NCBI RefSeq assembly: GCF_000430705.1
Contig: NZ_AUMN01000015.1
Location: forward strand, 1 to 64,000
Length of the DNA: 64,000 nt
Direction: 5' to 3'
DNA from: Arthrobacter castelli DSM 16402
GTDB lineage: Bacteria; Actinomycetota; Actinomycetes; Actinomycetales; Micrococcaceae
The position numbers were made by a program, and so were the translations under genes. The notes beneath the pieces are model-generated. The model did not search any database. It saw nothing but the letters and a program-made list of their open reading frames with translations, and was not told where the DNA came from. Shown here piece by piece: positions 8,406-16,469 of this stretch (position 1 is the first letter of the stretch; every line of letters starts with the position of its first letter).

Positions 8406-8924
8406 TCAGGTCGTTGTGCCCGGCCCGCCGATGGGCAGGCCGCGCCGGCGCCACATCTCCATCTGCAGTTTCCGTACTTCCTCCGCCAGCTCCGGTTCCG
8501 GGCCTTCCACCGCCACCCGCGGGGCCACCTCCTGGACGGGCAACGGCCGGACCGGCGACGGCGGTGCGCCCCATTCGGCCAGCCACCCGCTCAGTTGCCG
8601 CGAGGAACTGGCATAGACAATGCGGCCCAGACCCACCCATCCGTGGGCGGCTGAACACATCGGGCAATGTTCGCCGGAGGTGTAAACGGTGGCCAGTGCC
8701 CGCGCGTCGCCGGACATGTTGTTGGCAGCCCACTGGGCCAGTGCCAGCTCCGGGTGCCGGGTATTATCCCCCGCGGCGACACGGTTCCGGTCCTGCCGCA
8801 ACACCTCGTCATCGCCAGTGACCAGCACCGAGCCAAACGGCTCGTCACCCGCTTCGAGCCCTTCCCGGGCCAACTCCACGGCGGCGGCAAGATGTTTCAG
8901 GTCCTGCTCGTCCACGTTCCTCAC
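8406..8924 (-). CDS. Nucleoside/nucleobase deaminase family protein, 172 aa
   Basis: A cytidine-deaminase-like zinc hydrolase of the guanine deaminase/TadA superfamily. The zinc and proton-shuttle residues are visible: HPE at residues 57-59 and EHCPMCSAAH with Cys87 and Cys90. The N-terminal GDEPFGSVLV strand is typical. The C-terminal 60 residues (WLAEWGAPPSPV onward) are a family-specific extension. Substrate is uncertain: guanine, cytosine or another amino-heterocycle. It is the last gene of a likely three-gene minus-strand unit with the HIT and DinB proteins. Confidence 0.85.
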   Translation of the reverse strand: MRNVDEQDLKHLAAAVELAREGLEAGDEPFGSVLVTGDDEVLRQDRNRVAAGDNTRHPELALAQWAANNMSGDARALATVYTSGEHCPMCSAAHGWVGLGRIVYASSSRQLSGWLAEWGAPPSPVRPLPVQEVAPRVAVEGPEPELAEEVRKLQMEMWRRRGLPIGGPGTTT

Positions 8925-8958
8925 CTCTCACGTTCCACGCAACCGTCGGCTCCGGCTG

Positions 8959-9453
8959 CTATTCCCCAGTCACGCCATCGAGCAATTCGCGGAGGATGTC
9001 GATATGGCCACAGTGCCGGCCGGTCTCTTCGACCATGTGCACCAGCACCCAGCGCACGTTGTGGCCATTGTCCACCGTGCATGGATCATCCAGCCAGTAA
9101 CGGGCCGTGACCTCCTTGGACTCGGCACACGCAGCTTCGTAGTCGGCAATGATTTCCTGCAGGCTGTCGGCTTCACTCACCCGGAATTCGCCGTCGTGGT
9201 CTTCATCCGACCAGCGGTAGGTCACATCGTCCTGGCCGTCGACGTCTTCGCGGAACCAGCTGCGTTCGACGTCGGCAAGATGCCGGATCAGCCCGGAAAC
9301 ACTGGAGTCGGAGGGCAGCAGGCGGCGGGCGGCGTCGGCGTCGCTGAGCCCTGTCGCCTTGTAGACAACGGTTGCCCGCAGGAAATCGAGGAACCCCTCC
9401 AGGGTCTCTCGCTCCCCCGCCGCGTCCGGCGGTTCCGGGCGGTTGTTTCCCAT
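8959..9453 (-). CDS. DinB-like (DUF664) protein, 164 aa
   Basis: A four-helix-bundle protein of the DinB/DUF664 family. Motifs fit: SVSGLIRHLADVERSWF with the first metal-binding His, and VHMVEETGRHCGHIDILRE near the C-terminus carrying the other histidines. Related actinobacterial enzymes include mycothiol-dependent transferases, so a thiol-transferase role is possible but unproven here. It follows the HIT gene with a 2-base gap and precedes the deaminase by 34 bases. Confidence 0.82.
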   Translation of the reverse strand: MGNNRPEPPDAAGERETLEGFLDFLRATVVYKATGLSDADAARRLLPSDSSVSGLIRHLADVERSWFREDVDGQDDVTYRWSDEDHDGEFRVSEADSLQEIIADYEAACAESKEVTARYWLDDPCTVDNGHNVRWVLVHMVEETGRHCGHIDILRELLDGVTGE

Positions 9454-9455
9454 CC

Positions 9456-9884
9456 TCAGGCTTCCGGCACAACGGCGCTATGGCCGGCGTCGCGCAGTGC
9501 TGTCCGCAACGTCTGTGCATTGGCATCGAGCCGCTGCGGATCCGGGTTATGGTCCACCTGGCTGAAGTCGAAATCTGCCATCGAATTGGTGGGCCAGACA
9601 TGCATGTGCAGATGAGGAATCTCGAACCCGACAATTGTCATGCCAATCCGCTCGCACGCGAACACGCCGCGCTGTGCCTGGCCGATTGCCTGAGCCACTG
9701 ACGTCATCTTCAACAACAGGTCGGTTGGCGCATCAGTCCACTGGTCGACTTCCTGGCGCGGCACCACGAGGGTGTGTCCGTCGGTGAGCGGACCGATTGT
9801 CAAAAATGCCACGAGATCGTCGTCCTTCCAGACGAAACGTCCCGGAATCCCACCTTCGATTATCTTGGTGAACAGCGTGCTCAT
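9456..9884 (-). CDS. HIT-family nucleotide hydrolase/transferase, 142 aa
   Basis: A compact histidine-triad protein. The catalytic motif is IPHLHMHVW, with His91, His93 and His95. The N-terminal half has the usual FTKIIEG...GRFVWKDDDLVAFL opening, and GHTLVVPRQEVDQW precedes the central helix. HIT proteins hydrolyse nucleoside phosphoramidates, AMP-lysine or dinucleotide substrates; the specific one is unknown. It is the first gene of the minus-strand trio, with a divergent promoter region shared with the PLP enzyme at 9996. Confidence 0.88.
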   Translation of the reverse strand: MSTLFTKIIEGGIPGRFVWKDDDLVAFLTIGPLTDGHTLVVPRQEVDQWTDAPTDLLLKMTSVAQAIGQAQRGVFACERIGMTIVGFEIPHLHMHVWPTNSMADFDFSQVDHNPDPQRLDANAQTLRTALRDAGHSAVVPEA

Positions 9885-9995
9885 CGCCTGTAGCCTCCCA
9901 TTGCCATAGCCTTTGCTCCTCGCAGGCCACTATTCCATCCAACAGTGAATTGTCCAGCACGAACGCCGCCGCAGCGCCGACTGGCTTATGGTGGC

Positions 9996-11090
9996 ATGGT
10001 GAGATCGGAACTGAACCACCCCATTGCCGCCCGCCAGTGGACGGACGAAGCCATCCGCCGCATAGAGGCCGATAACAACCGTTCGGCCGACACGCATCTG
10101 CACGCCGTCGAGTTGCCGGAACATTGGGGCGTGGAGCTGTACCTGAAAGATGAATCGACGCACCGCTCAGGCAGCCTCAAGCACAGACTGGCCCGGTCGT
10201 TGTTCCTTTTCGGCCTGGTGAACGGCTGGATCACAGCCGGAACCACGATCGTGGAGGCCAGCAGCGGCAGCACCGCGGTGTCCGAGGCGTACTTCGCCCA
10301 CCTGTTGGGCCTGGATTTCATCGCCGTGATGACGGACAGCACCAGCAGCGAAAAGATCGCGCTGATCGAACAGTACGGCGGAACCTGCCATTACGTACGA
10401 AGTCCCACTGAGGTCTATGCCGCCGCCCAGCAGCTGGCAGCCAGCACCGGCGGACATTATTTGGATCAGTTCACCTATGCCGAGCGCGCCACGGACTGGC
10501 GCGGCAATAACAACATTGCCGAGTCCATCTTTGAGCAGCTTCGGCTGGAACCGCATCCGGTACCGGCATGGATCGTCGTCGGTGCCGGCACCGGCGGCAC
10601 CAGCGCCACCATCGGCCGCTACATCCGGTACAACCGGCACCAGTCCCGTCTCGCTGTCGTCGACCCGGAGAACTCCGCCTTCTATCCCGCCTGGCGGCGC
10701 GGCGACACCACCTACGAAACCGGTCTGGCCTCACGGATCGAGGGGATCGGACGCCCGCGGGTGGAGCCAAGCTTCATCCCGTCGGTGATCGACGAAATGC
10801 TCCAGGTGCCCGACGCCGCTTCGATCGCGGCCATGCGGCACCTGAACCGGTTCGCAGGGCTGCATGCGGGCCCGTCGACCGGAACAAATCTCTGGGGTGT
10901 GTGGCAGTTAGTCAGCCGGATGGTCGCCAATGGTGAACGCGGCAGCATTGTGTCCCTGTTGTGCGATGGCGGGGAACGCTACGCGGGCAGCTATTACGAC
11001 GACGGGTGGCTGGCCGAGCGGGGACTCGACCCGCCACCCTATGAAGCGGCGATTGAAGACTTCTTCGCCACCGGGCGGTTCAGCGGCTGA
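9996..11090 (+). CDS. cds1: PLP-dependent cysteine synthase/desulfhydrase-like enzyme (Cds1 type), 364 aa
   Basis: A fold-type II PLP enzyme closely resembling mycobacterial Cds1, an L-cysteine desulfhydrase. Visible motifs: the PLP lysine in [12 protein letters not shown], the phosphate-binding [13 protein letters not shown], the [20 protein letters not shown] segment, and the glycine-rich [17 protein letters not shown] loop. The start ATG 9996 gives an N-terminus matching the family ([13 protein letters not shown]); upstream codons in frame are not conserved-looking. Cds1 releases H2S, pyruvate and ammonia from cysteine and helps maintain redox and respiratory balance. Monocistronic; its end faces the MBL-fold gene. 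Confidence 0.85.
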   Translation: MVRSELNHPIAARQWTDEAIRRIEADNNRSADTHLHAVELPEHWGVELYLKDESTHRSGSLKHRLARSLFLFGLVNGWITAGTTIVEASSGSTAVSEAYFAHLLGLDFIAVMTDSTSSEKIALIEQYGGTCHYVRSPTEVYAAAQQLAASTGGHYLDQFTYAERATDWRGNNNIAESIFEQLRLEPHPVPAWIVVGAGTGGTSATIGRYIRYNRHQSRLAVVDPENSAFYPAWRRGDTTYETGLASRIEGIGRPRVEPSFIPSVIDEMLQVPDAASIAAMRHLNRFAGLHAGPSTGTNLWGVWQLVSRMVANGERGSIVSLLCDGGERYAGSYYDDGWLAERGLDPPPYEAAIEDFFATGRFSG

Positions 11091-11144
11091 GGTTGGCCGG
11101 CACCCCGCTGCCCGTCCGGCGGGCACGAGCGGCGGCGAAACCAA

Positions 11145-11807
11145 CTACAGCTCGACCGACTCCCCCGTCTCGAGATGCTCGAACCCGGTGCCGTAGTAGG
11201 AACCGATGCGCTTGACATGCTTTTCCACCGTGTTGACCCCGTCCTGGTTCAGCAGCGCGTCGTGAATCTGGTACGCCCTTGGGGCCCGGCCCGCGATGAC
11301 GAAATCGATCACCTCGGCCGTCTTCGACCACGGGGCGTGCACCGGCACCAGCAGGGTCCTGGGCTGCACTCCGTGCGGGATCACGAATGAATCGCCCGGG
11401 TGGTAGACGTCGTCGTTAATCAAGTAGCCGATATTGGCGACCAAGGGTATCAGCGGATGAATCAGCGCGTGTTGACCGCCAAAGGTCTTCACGTTGAAAC
11501 CGGGCAGATCCAGCGTGGTCTCAGGCATCACGTCGATGATCCGGGACTCGGCCGGTGACCCGCTGGCCCTACCGCGCAGGTCCGTGGCAACCGGCTGCGG
11601 GGCGAACACCTCCAGTGAGGTGTTGCCGTGCAGCGCCTCCAGCAACGCGTCGGCGTCCACGTGGTCGGGATGTTCGTGGGTAATAAGCACCTGGTGGGCG
11701 CCCTCGAGCGCCGCTGCGCTCTCGGAGTAAATCCCCGGGTCGATGACGAGGATGTGCGAATCCTGTTCCAGCCGGATACATGAGTGAGTGTACTTCGTCA
11801 GCAACAT
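11145..11807 (-). CDS. Metallo-beta-lactamase-fold hydrolase (UlaG-like), 220 aa
   Basis: A single-domain metallohydrolase with the motif ITHEHPDHVDADAL (the HxHxDH metal site), a GGQHALIHP histidine and DVYHPGDSFVIP, typical of UlaG/YycJ-like proteins annotated as Zn-dependent hydrolases. The C-terminus (RIGSYYGTGFEHLETGES) ends without extra domains. Cytoplasmic, no signal peptide. It lies 86 bases from, and divergent to, the Fur-family gene. Substrate unknown. Confidence 0.85.
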   Translation of the reverse strand: MLLTKYTHSCIRLEQDSHILVIDPGIYSESAAALEGAHQVLITHEHPDHVDADALLEALHGNTSLEVFAPQPVATDLRGRASGSPAESRIIDVMPETTLDLPGFNVKTFGGQHALIHPLIPLVANIGYLINDDVYHPGDSFVIPHGVQPRTLLVPVHAPWSKTAEVIDFVIAGRAPRAYQIHDALLNQDGVNTVEKHVKRIGSYYGTGFEHLETGESVEL

Positions 11808-11893
11808 AGCCCCAGCGTACCCTCAAGCTGCGGCTGATAAGCTGGAATTGGCCAGTCGGCCGGCACCCGCACCATTGTTCGAAAGGCGTATCG

Positions 11894-12331
11894 ATGCCAC
11901 GCGCAGCTTCATCCGGTACGGATGCGCCCCGCCGCCCGCCTGAAACGCGGGTGACCAAGCAGCGGATCGCCGTCGGAAGCGCCCTGGACGAGCTGGACGA
12001 CTTTGTCAGCACCCAGGAGCTGTACCGCTTGCTGCACAAGCGTGGCGATTCCGTCTCGCTGGCCACCGCTTACCGCATCCTGCAGTCCATGGCCGACGAA
12101 GGCGCCGTCGACGTATTGCGGAACAGCGACGGCGAGGCCGTGTACCGGCGTTGCGAGGCTTCGGCCCACCACCATCATTTGATGTGCCGCAATTGCGGGC
12201 GCGCAGTGGAGATTGAAGCGCCGACCGTGGAGAAATGGGCGGCACAAACCGCAGCCGACCATGGCTTTACCGAAGTCACCCATACGGTGGAAATCTTTGG
12301 TCTCTGCCCTGAGTGCACCGACGGGCAGTAG
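11894..12331 (+). CDS. zur: Fur-family metalloregulator, probably Zur, 145 aa
   Basis: A Fur-superfamily repressor with winged helix at residues about 18-85 (RVTKQRIAVGSAL, then LATAYRILQSMADEGAV) and a dimerisation domain with HHHHLMCRNCG and CPEC. Cys98/Cys101 and Cys138/Cys141 form the structural zinc site and the histidine cluster belongs to the regulatory site. Zur is preferred over Fur or PerR because the gene converges on a zinc-type ABC importer whose binding protein is histidine-rich, with a palindromic operator upstream of it. Zinc-loaded Zur would repress the importer. Confidence 0.82.
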   Translation: MPRAASSGTDAPRRPPETRVTKQRIAVGSALDELDDFVSTQELYRLLHKRGDSVSLATAYRILQSMADEGAVDVLRNSDGEAVYRRCEASAHHHHLMCRNCGRAVEIEAPTVEKWAAQTAADHGFTEVTHTVEIFGLCPECTDGQ

Positions 12332-12376
12332 GCGCGCCGCAGGCAGGAGCTGCAACCAAGCGGCGAAACCCTGGAG

Positions 12377-13273
12377 TCAGACCACCGGGCCGCTGCGCGT
12401 CAGCGCCGGCGAACCGCGTCTTTGGTGGCCATGGTGCCTCCGCCGGGTGCCGATGAACCGGCAGAGTAGGTAAATCAGGAACGAAATAGTTGTGACATAG
12501 GGGCTGATGGGAATCCGTCCGCCTACTGCCACCAGTATCCCGCCGACGACGGCCGTCACCGCGAAGATCACGCTGAGCAGCACCACCAGCCGCGGCGACG
12601 ACGTCACCCGCAGGGCCGCGGCCGCGGGCGTGATCACCAGGGCCAGCACCAGCAACGCGCCCACCACCTGGATGGACAAGGCCACGGAGACTCCGAGCAG
12701 GAACATAAAGACAATCGACAGGGCGTTGACCGGCAGGCCCCGCGCCTCGGCCATGTCAGGATCGGCACTGGCAAAGGTCAGCGGCCGCCAGATCAGCAGC
12801 AAAGCGGCGATGACGACGACGGCGCATCCGGCCAGCAGGTTCAGTTGCACCGAATCCACCGAGACAATCTGGCCGGTGAGCAACCCGAACTTGTTCGCCG
12901 AACGACCCTGGTACAGCGAAATGAACAGGATTCCCAGACCCAGCCCAAACGGCATCAGGACACCAATGATCGAATTCCGGTCCCGCGCCCTGAAGCCGAG
13001 CACCCCCAGCAGCATGGCTGCCACCACCGAGCCAACCAGGGACCCGAAGACCACGTTGGCACCGATCAGCAGGGCGAAGGCGGCTCCGGCAAAGGACAGC
13101 TCCGCAATGCCGTGAACGGCGAAGGCCATGTCACGCATCATCACGAAGGTGCCGATCAATCCGCCCACCACGCCCAGCACCGCGCCGGCGATGATGGAGT
13201 TACGCACCAGCGGCAGCAGCTCGGCATAGTTGTTGAAATTGAACGTCGCTTCGAGGAAGTCGTTGAAGTCCAT
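12377..13273 (-). CDS. znuB: Zinc ABC transporter permease (ZnuB), 298 aa
   Basis: A cluster-9 metal ABC permease with about eight or nine transmembrane helices. The family features GLIGTFVMMRDMAFAVHGIAELSFAGAAF and the EARGLPVNALSIVFMFLLGVSV coupling region are visible. It moves the metal handed over by ZnuA through the membrane, powered by ZnuC. It is the last gene of the operon and starts 2 bases after the ATPase stop. The C-terminal tail RRRHHGHQRRG is histidine-rich and basic. Confidence 0.88.
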   Translation of the reverse strand: MDFNDFLEATFNFNNYAELLPLVRNSIIAGAVLGVVGGLIGTFVMMRDMAFAVHGIAELSFAGAAFALLIGANVVFGSLVGSVVAAMLLGVLGFRARDRNSIIGVLMPFGLGLGILFISLYQGRSANKFGLLTGQIVSVDSVQLNLLAGCAVVVIAALLLIWRPLTFASADPDMAEARGLPVNALSIVFMFLLGVSVALSIQVVGALLVLALVITPAAAALRVTSSPRLVVLLSVIFAVTAVVGGILVAVGGRIPISPYVTTISFLIYLLCRFIGTRRRHHGHQRRGSPALTRSGPVV

Positions 13274-13275
13274 GC

Positions 13276-14142
13276 TCAGGCCTCCCCATGCTCATGATGG
13301 TGCGTGGTGGCGTCCGGCTGGCCGACGACGACGATCCGCCCGTTGCTGCGCAGCACTTCCACGTGCGTGCCATACATCTCGGAGAGCACGTCGGTCCTCA
13401 TGACCTCCTCGGGCGTGCCCACCCGGAATTGGCCGCCCGCCAGGTACAGCACCCGGTCGACATACTCGATCACGGGATTGATCTCATGGGTGACAAAGAC
13501 GACGGCACTGTCGGCCGTGCGGCATTGCTCGTTGACCAGCCGGCTCACCGCCTGCTGGTGATGCAGGTCCAGGGACAACAGCGCCTCGTCACACAGCAGC
13601 ACCGCCGGATCGGTGGCCAGCGCCTGGGCCACCCGGAGGCGCTGTTGTTCGCCGCCGGACAACAACCCGACCGGAACGTCCGCATACCCGGAAGCGCCCA
13701 CCAGCTCCAGCAGCTCATCGACCCGCCGGGCGTACTTCCGTCCGTCCAGGCGCAGGCCCCAGCGGTGACCATCGACGCCCAGGCCCACCAGGTCCCGGGC
13801 ACGCAGCGGCGTGTCGGGGGCAAATTGCTTCTGCTGCGGGATGTAGCCGATATCCCTGCTCCCCCGCCGCACCGGTTTGCCCTGCAGCTGCACGCTCCCG
13901 GAGGTGAGCCGCTGCAATCCGAGCAGCACCTTGAGGAAACTCGTCTTGCCGGAACCGTTGGGGCCGAGCACGGCCAGGAATTCGCCCGGCTGGATGTCGA
14001 GGTCCAGGTCCTTCCACAGCGTGCGGTCGCCGAAGGCGAGCGAAGCGGAATCCAGCCCTACCGCGGGGGCGGGTATCTTCGTGTCCCCGCTTCCAGCAGG
14101 CTCTTGAGCTGTATGGCCGGGATCAGGAGTCGGTCGATGCAT
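13276..14142 (-). CDS. znuC: Zinc ABC transporter ATPase (ZnuC), 288 aa
   Basis: A complete ABC ATPase: Walker A GPNGSGKTS, Q-loop in YIPQQKQFAPD, signature LSGGEQQRL, Walker B VLLCDEA, and H-loop in VFVTHEINP. The C-terminal tail adds a short histidine cluster (DATTHHHEH) that may bind metal. It overlaps the end of znuA by 20 bases and is followed directly by znuB, so the three genes are translationally linked. It supplies energy for zinc (possibly manganese) import. Confidence 0.9.
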   Translation of the reverse strand: MHRPTPDPGHTAQEPAGSGDTKIPAPAVGLDSASLAFGDRTLWKDLDLDIQPGEFLAVLGPNGSGKTSFLKVLLGLQRLTSGSVQLQGKPVRRGSRDIGYIPQQKQFAPDTPLRARDLVGLGVDGHRWGLRLDGRKYARRVDELLELVGASGYADVPVGLLSGGEQQRLRVAQALATDPAVLLCDEALLSLDLHHQQAVSRLVNEQCRTADSAVVFVTHEINPVIEYVDRVLYLAGGQFRVGTPEEVMRTDVLSEMYGTHVEVLRSNGRIVVVGQPDATTHHHEHGEA

Positions 14143-15181
14143 TCAACGCCTGCTCGATGTTGTCCACGTTGGTGCCCATCCATTCAAGGTAATCGCTGGA
14201 CTCCGGCAGCGTCTCGGTAAAGCTGACAACCGGTATGCCCGCTTGGACTGCGACCCGCTTGACCGTTTCTGTCTGGGCGCCGGCCGTTTGGGGGTTGTAG
14301 GCGAGGAACTGCACCTTCTCCTCCGACAGCAAGTCCCGCACCTGGCGCAGCACCGCAGGGGCGACTCCATGGCCCTCTTCAATCGCCTGGCTGAACTCCG
14401 GCGGCGTCTTATTCTCCAGTCCGGCATCGTCCAGCAGGTGAACCGGCACGGGCTCCGTAATCGCCACTGGTGCACCGTGATGGGACTGCCTGATCTGGCC
14501 CAACTGGTCCTGCAACTGACCGGCCCCGGCGGCAAAGCGGCCGGCATTGGTGTGGTACTCATCGCGGTTTGCCGGATCCAGCTCGCCCAGCTTCGCGGCA
14601 ATCTGCTGACTCAGCGCGGACATGGCAGCCAGGTCATACCAGACATGCTCGTTGCCCGAACCGTGATCATGTCCGTGGCCGCCGTCGTGCGCGCCACTGT
14701 GTTCCTGATGTCCGCTGTGCGCGCCACCGTGTTCCTGATGCCCGCCGTGCGCGCCTTCGCCGGCGTCCCCGCCCGGACCGCCTTCACCAGGACCGGCGGC
14801 CTCCACTGCAGTCAGCACGTGTTCGGACGCCACTCCGGTGTCTTCGGCCAACCGGTGCAGGAAGGTGTCATAGCCGCCGCCGTTTTCCACCACCAGATCC
14901 GCCTTGGACACCTTCAACTTGTCCCGGACCGTTGCCTCGTAGGAATGCGGATCCTGGCTGACGCTGTCGATGATGGATGTCACCTCGACATTGCCGCCCG
15001 CTACGGCCTCGACAATACTGCCGTAGGCACTGGTGGAAGCGACCACGGAGATGGAGCCGTCGTCCTCTGCCTCCGGCTGCTCCGAGTCGGAACCACACCC
15101 GGCCAGCGAGACGGCGGTGGCCACGGCCAGCACCAGCCAGAGGGAGGTCAGGCTTTTCCTACGGTTGCTGGTGCCCCGCAT
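14123..15181 (-). CDS. znuA: Zinc-binding lipoprotein of ABC importer (ZnuA-like), 352 aa
   Basis: A cluster-9 solute-binding protein. The signal peptide ends in a lipobox (SLAGC). Metal ligands are visible at DPHSYEAT, NEHVWYDL and in the second domain; ITEPVPVHLLDDAGL is family-typical. Between the first two ligand regions lies a His/Gly-rich acidic insert (several GGHQEHGGAHSGHQEH-like units) characteristic of zinc-specific members, probably a zinc sensor or chaperone loop. ATG 15181 was preferred over GTG 15199 because it begins a normal basic n-region. First gene of the operon, controlled by the upstream palindrome. Confidence 0.88.
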   Translation of the reverse strand: MRGTSNRRKSLTSLWLVLAVATAVSLAGCGSDSEQPEAEDDGSISVVASTSAYGSIVEAVAGGNVEVTSIIDSVSQDPHSYEATVRDKLKVSKADLVVENGGGYDTFLHRLAEDTGVASEHVLTAVEAAGPGEGGPGGDAGEGAHGGHQEHGGAHSGHQEHSGAHDGGHGHDHGSGNEHVWYDLAAMSALSQQIAAKLGELDPANRDEYHTNAGRFAAGAGQLQDQLGQIRQSHHGAPVAITEPVPVHLLDDAGLENKTPPEFSQAIEEGHGVAPAVLRQVRDLLSEEKVQFLAYNPQTAGAQTETVKRVAVQAGIPVVSFTETLPESSDYLEWMGTNVDNIEQALNASTDS

Positions 15182-15249
15182 GTGTAACCCCGGTTCCACT
15201 CACGAATGAGAATAAGAGATATGTACCGATCGGAGAGTCTACCGCAAAC

Positions 15250-15262
15250 GCGAATCATTCGC
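15250..15262. promoter_or_regulatory. Candidate Zur operator upstream of znuA
   Basis: GCGAATCATTCGC is a perfect 6-base inverted repeat around a single central base. Its AAT-N-ATT core matches the usual shape of Fur/Zur boxes. It lies about 70-80 bases upstream of the znuA start, where it could cover the promoter. A second, weaker AT-rich stretch (ATGAGAATAAGAG) is at 15205-15217. Confidence 0.6.
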
Positions 15263-15279
15263 ATCAAGTGCAACCGGCG

Positions 15280-15320
15280 GGCCAACAGGGCGGGCGCCGG
15301 GGCCAACAGGGCGGGCGCCG
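15280..15320. repeat. Two tandem copies of a 20-base repeat
   Basis: GGCCAACAGGGCGGGCGCCG occurs at 15280-15299 and again at 15301-15320, with one base between. It sits in the region between znuA and the CBS-domain gene. No function is evident; it may be slippage-derived. Confidence 0.8.
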
Positions 15321-15398
15321 TAGTCACGCCGGTGCCCGGTCATGCTGTCGGCGGCTATGCCTCGCACGCCGGCGCGGCGTTGTCTGTCCCCCGGGCGG

Positions 15399-16469
15399 CT
15401 ACGCCTGGCGCGGGCCTCCCAGCCGCCGCAGCCCCTGGGCCTGCGTGGCGTCGCGGATCTCACCGACCAACTGCTCGATCACGTCCTCCAGGAACAGCAC
15501 TCCGGTGGTGGTGCCGTCTGCGGCCATCACACGGGCCAGATGCGAGCCGGTGCGTTGCATAATCGTCAGCGCATCCTCGATTTCCTCATCGACACTGAGG
15601 TTGGCCATTGTGCGTACACGGTTCTCCTCCACCCGCGTCTTGTAGAGGGACTCATCCATGGACAACACGTCCTTCAGATGCAGATACCCGGTCATGCCCC
15701 CACTCGAATCCACCAGCACGAACCGCGAGAATCCGGTCCGTGCCACGGCGCGTTCAAACTCCGCGGGAGTGGTGCCCACGTCCAAGGTGACGATGTCCCG
15801 GACAGGGACCATGATCCGTCCCGCGGTGTACGCGGAGAATTCCAGGGCCCCGTTGAGCAGTCCGGTGTCGTCGTCGAGCAGGCCTTCGCGGGTGGATTCC
15901 TCCACGGCCACGCGGACTTCTTCCAGGGTGAAGGTGGAGGAGACTTCGTCCTTCGGCTCGATCCGCAGCAACCGCAGCACATGGTTGGCTGACCAGTTCA
16001 ACGTGGCAATCACCGGGCGCACCACCTTGGACACCATGACCAGCGGCGGGGCAAGGAACAAGGCCGCCTTGTCGGCGACGGACACGGAGAGGTTCTTCGG
16101 AACCATCTCCCCGAACGTCACGTGCAGGAACGTCACCAGCAACAGGGCAATGCCGAAAGCGGTGCCATCGGCGATCCCCGCGGGCAGCCCCGCAGCTTCC
16201 ATCGGCACCACCAGCAGATGGTGGATCGCAGGCTCGGAAATATTGAGCAGCAGCAGCGAACACACGGTGATGCCCAGCTGTGCACAGGCGAGCATCAGGG
16301 ACACGTTTTCCATCGCCCACAGAGTGGTTTTGGCGCGTTTGTTGCCTTCCTCTGCCAGCGGCTCGATCTGGCTCCGTCGTGCCGACATCACCGCGAACTC
16401 GGATCCGACAAAGAAGGCGTTGCCCAGCAGCAGGATCACCAGCCAGAACAAACCGGCCCAGTCACTCAT
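15399..16469 (-). CDS. CNNM/CBS-pair membrane protein (hemolysin-like), 356 aa
   Basis: N-terminal DUF21/CNNM membrane domain with three to four helices (LFWLVILLLGNAFFVGSEFAV, then CAQLGITVCSLLLL and a further helix, with GEMVPKNLSV), followed by a cytosolic Bateman module of two CBS motifs (RIMVPVRDIVTLD... and a second ending GVLFLEDVIEQLVGEI). The family is linked to divalent cation efflux, chiefly Mg2+. It lacks the CorC_HlyC C-terminal domain present in its partner. Its start overlaps the stop of the upstream paralogue, so the two are co-translated and may form a heteromeric transporter. Confidence 0.85.
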   Translation of the reverse strand: MSDWAGLFWLVILLLGNAFFVGSEFAVMSARRSQIEPLAEEGNKRAKTTLWAMENVSLMLACAQLGITVCSLLLLNISEPAIHHLLVVPMEAAGLPAGIADGTAFGIALLLVTFLHVTFGEMVPKNLSVSVADKAALFLAPPLVMVSKVVRPVIATLNWSANHVLRLLRIEPKDEVSSTFTLEEVRVAVEESTREGLLDDDTGLLNGALEFSAYTAGRIMVPVRDIVTLDVGTTPAEFERAVARTGFSRFVLVDSSGGMTGYLHLKDVLSMDESLYKTRVEENRVRTMANLSVDEEIEDALTIMQRTGSHLARVMAADGTTTGVLFLEDVIEQLVGEIRDATQAQGLRRLGGPRQA

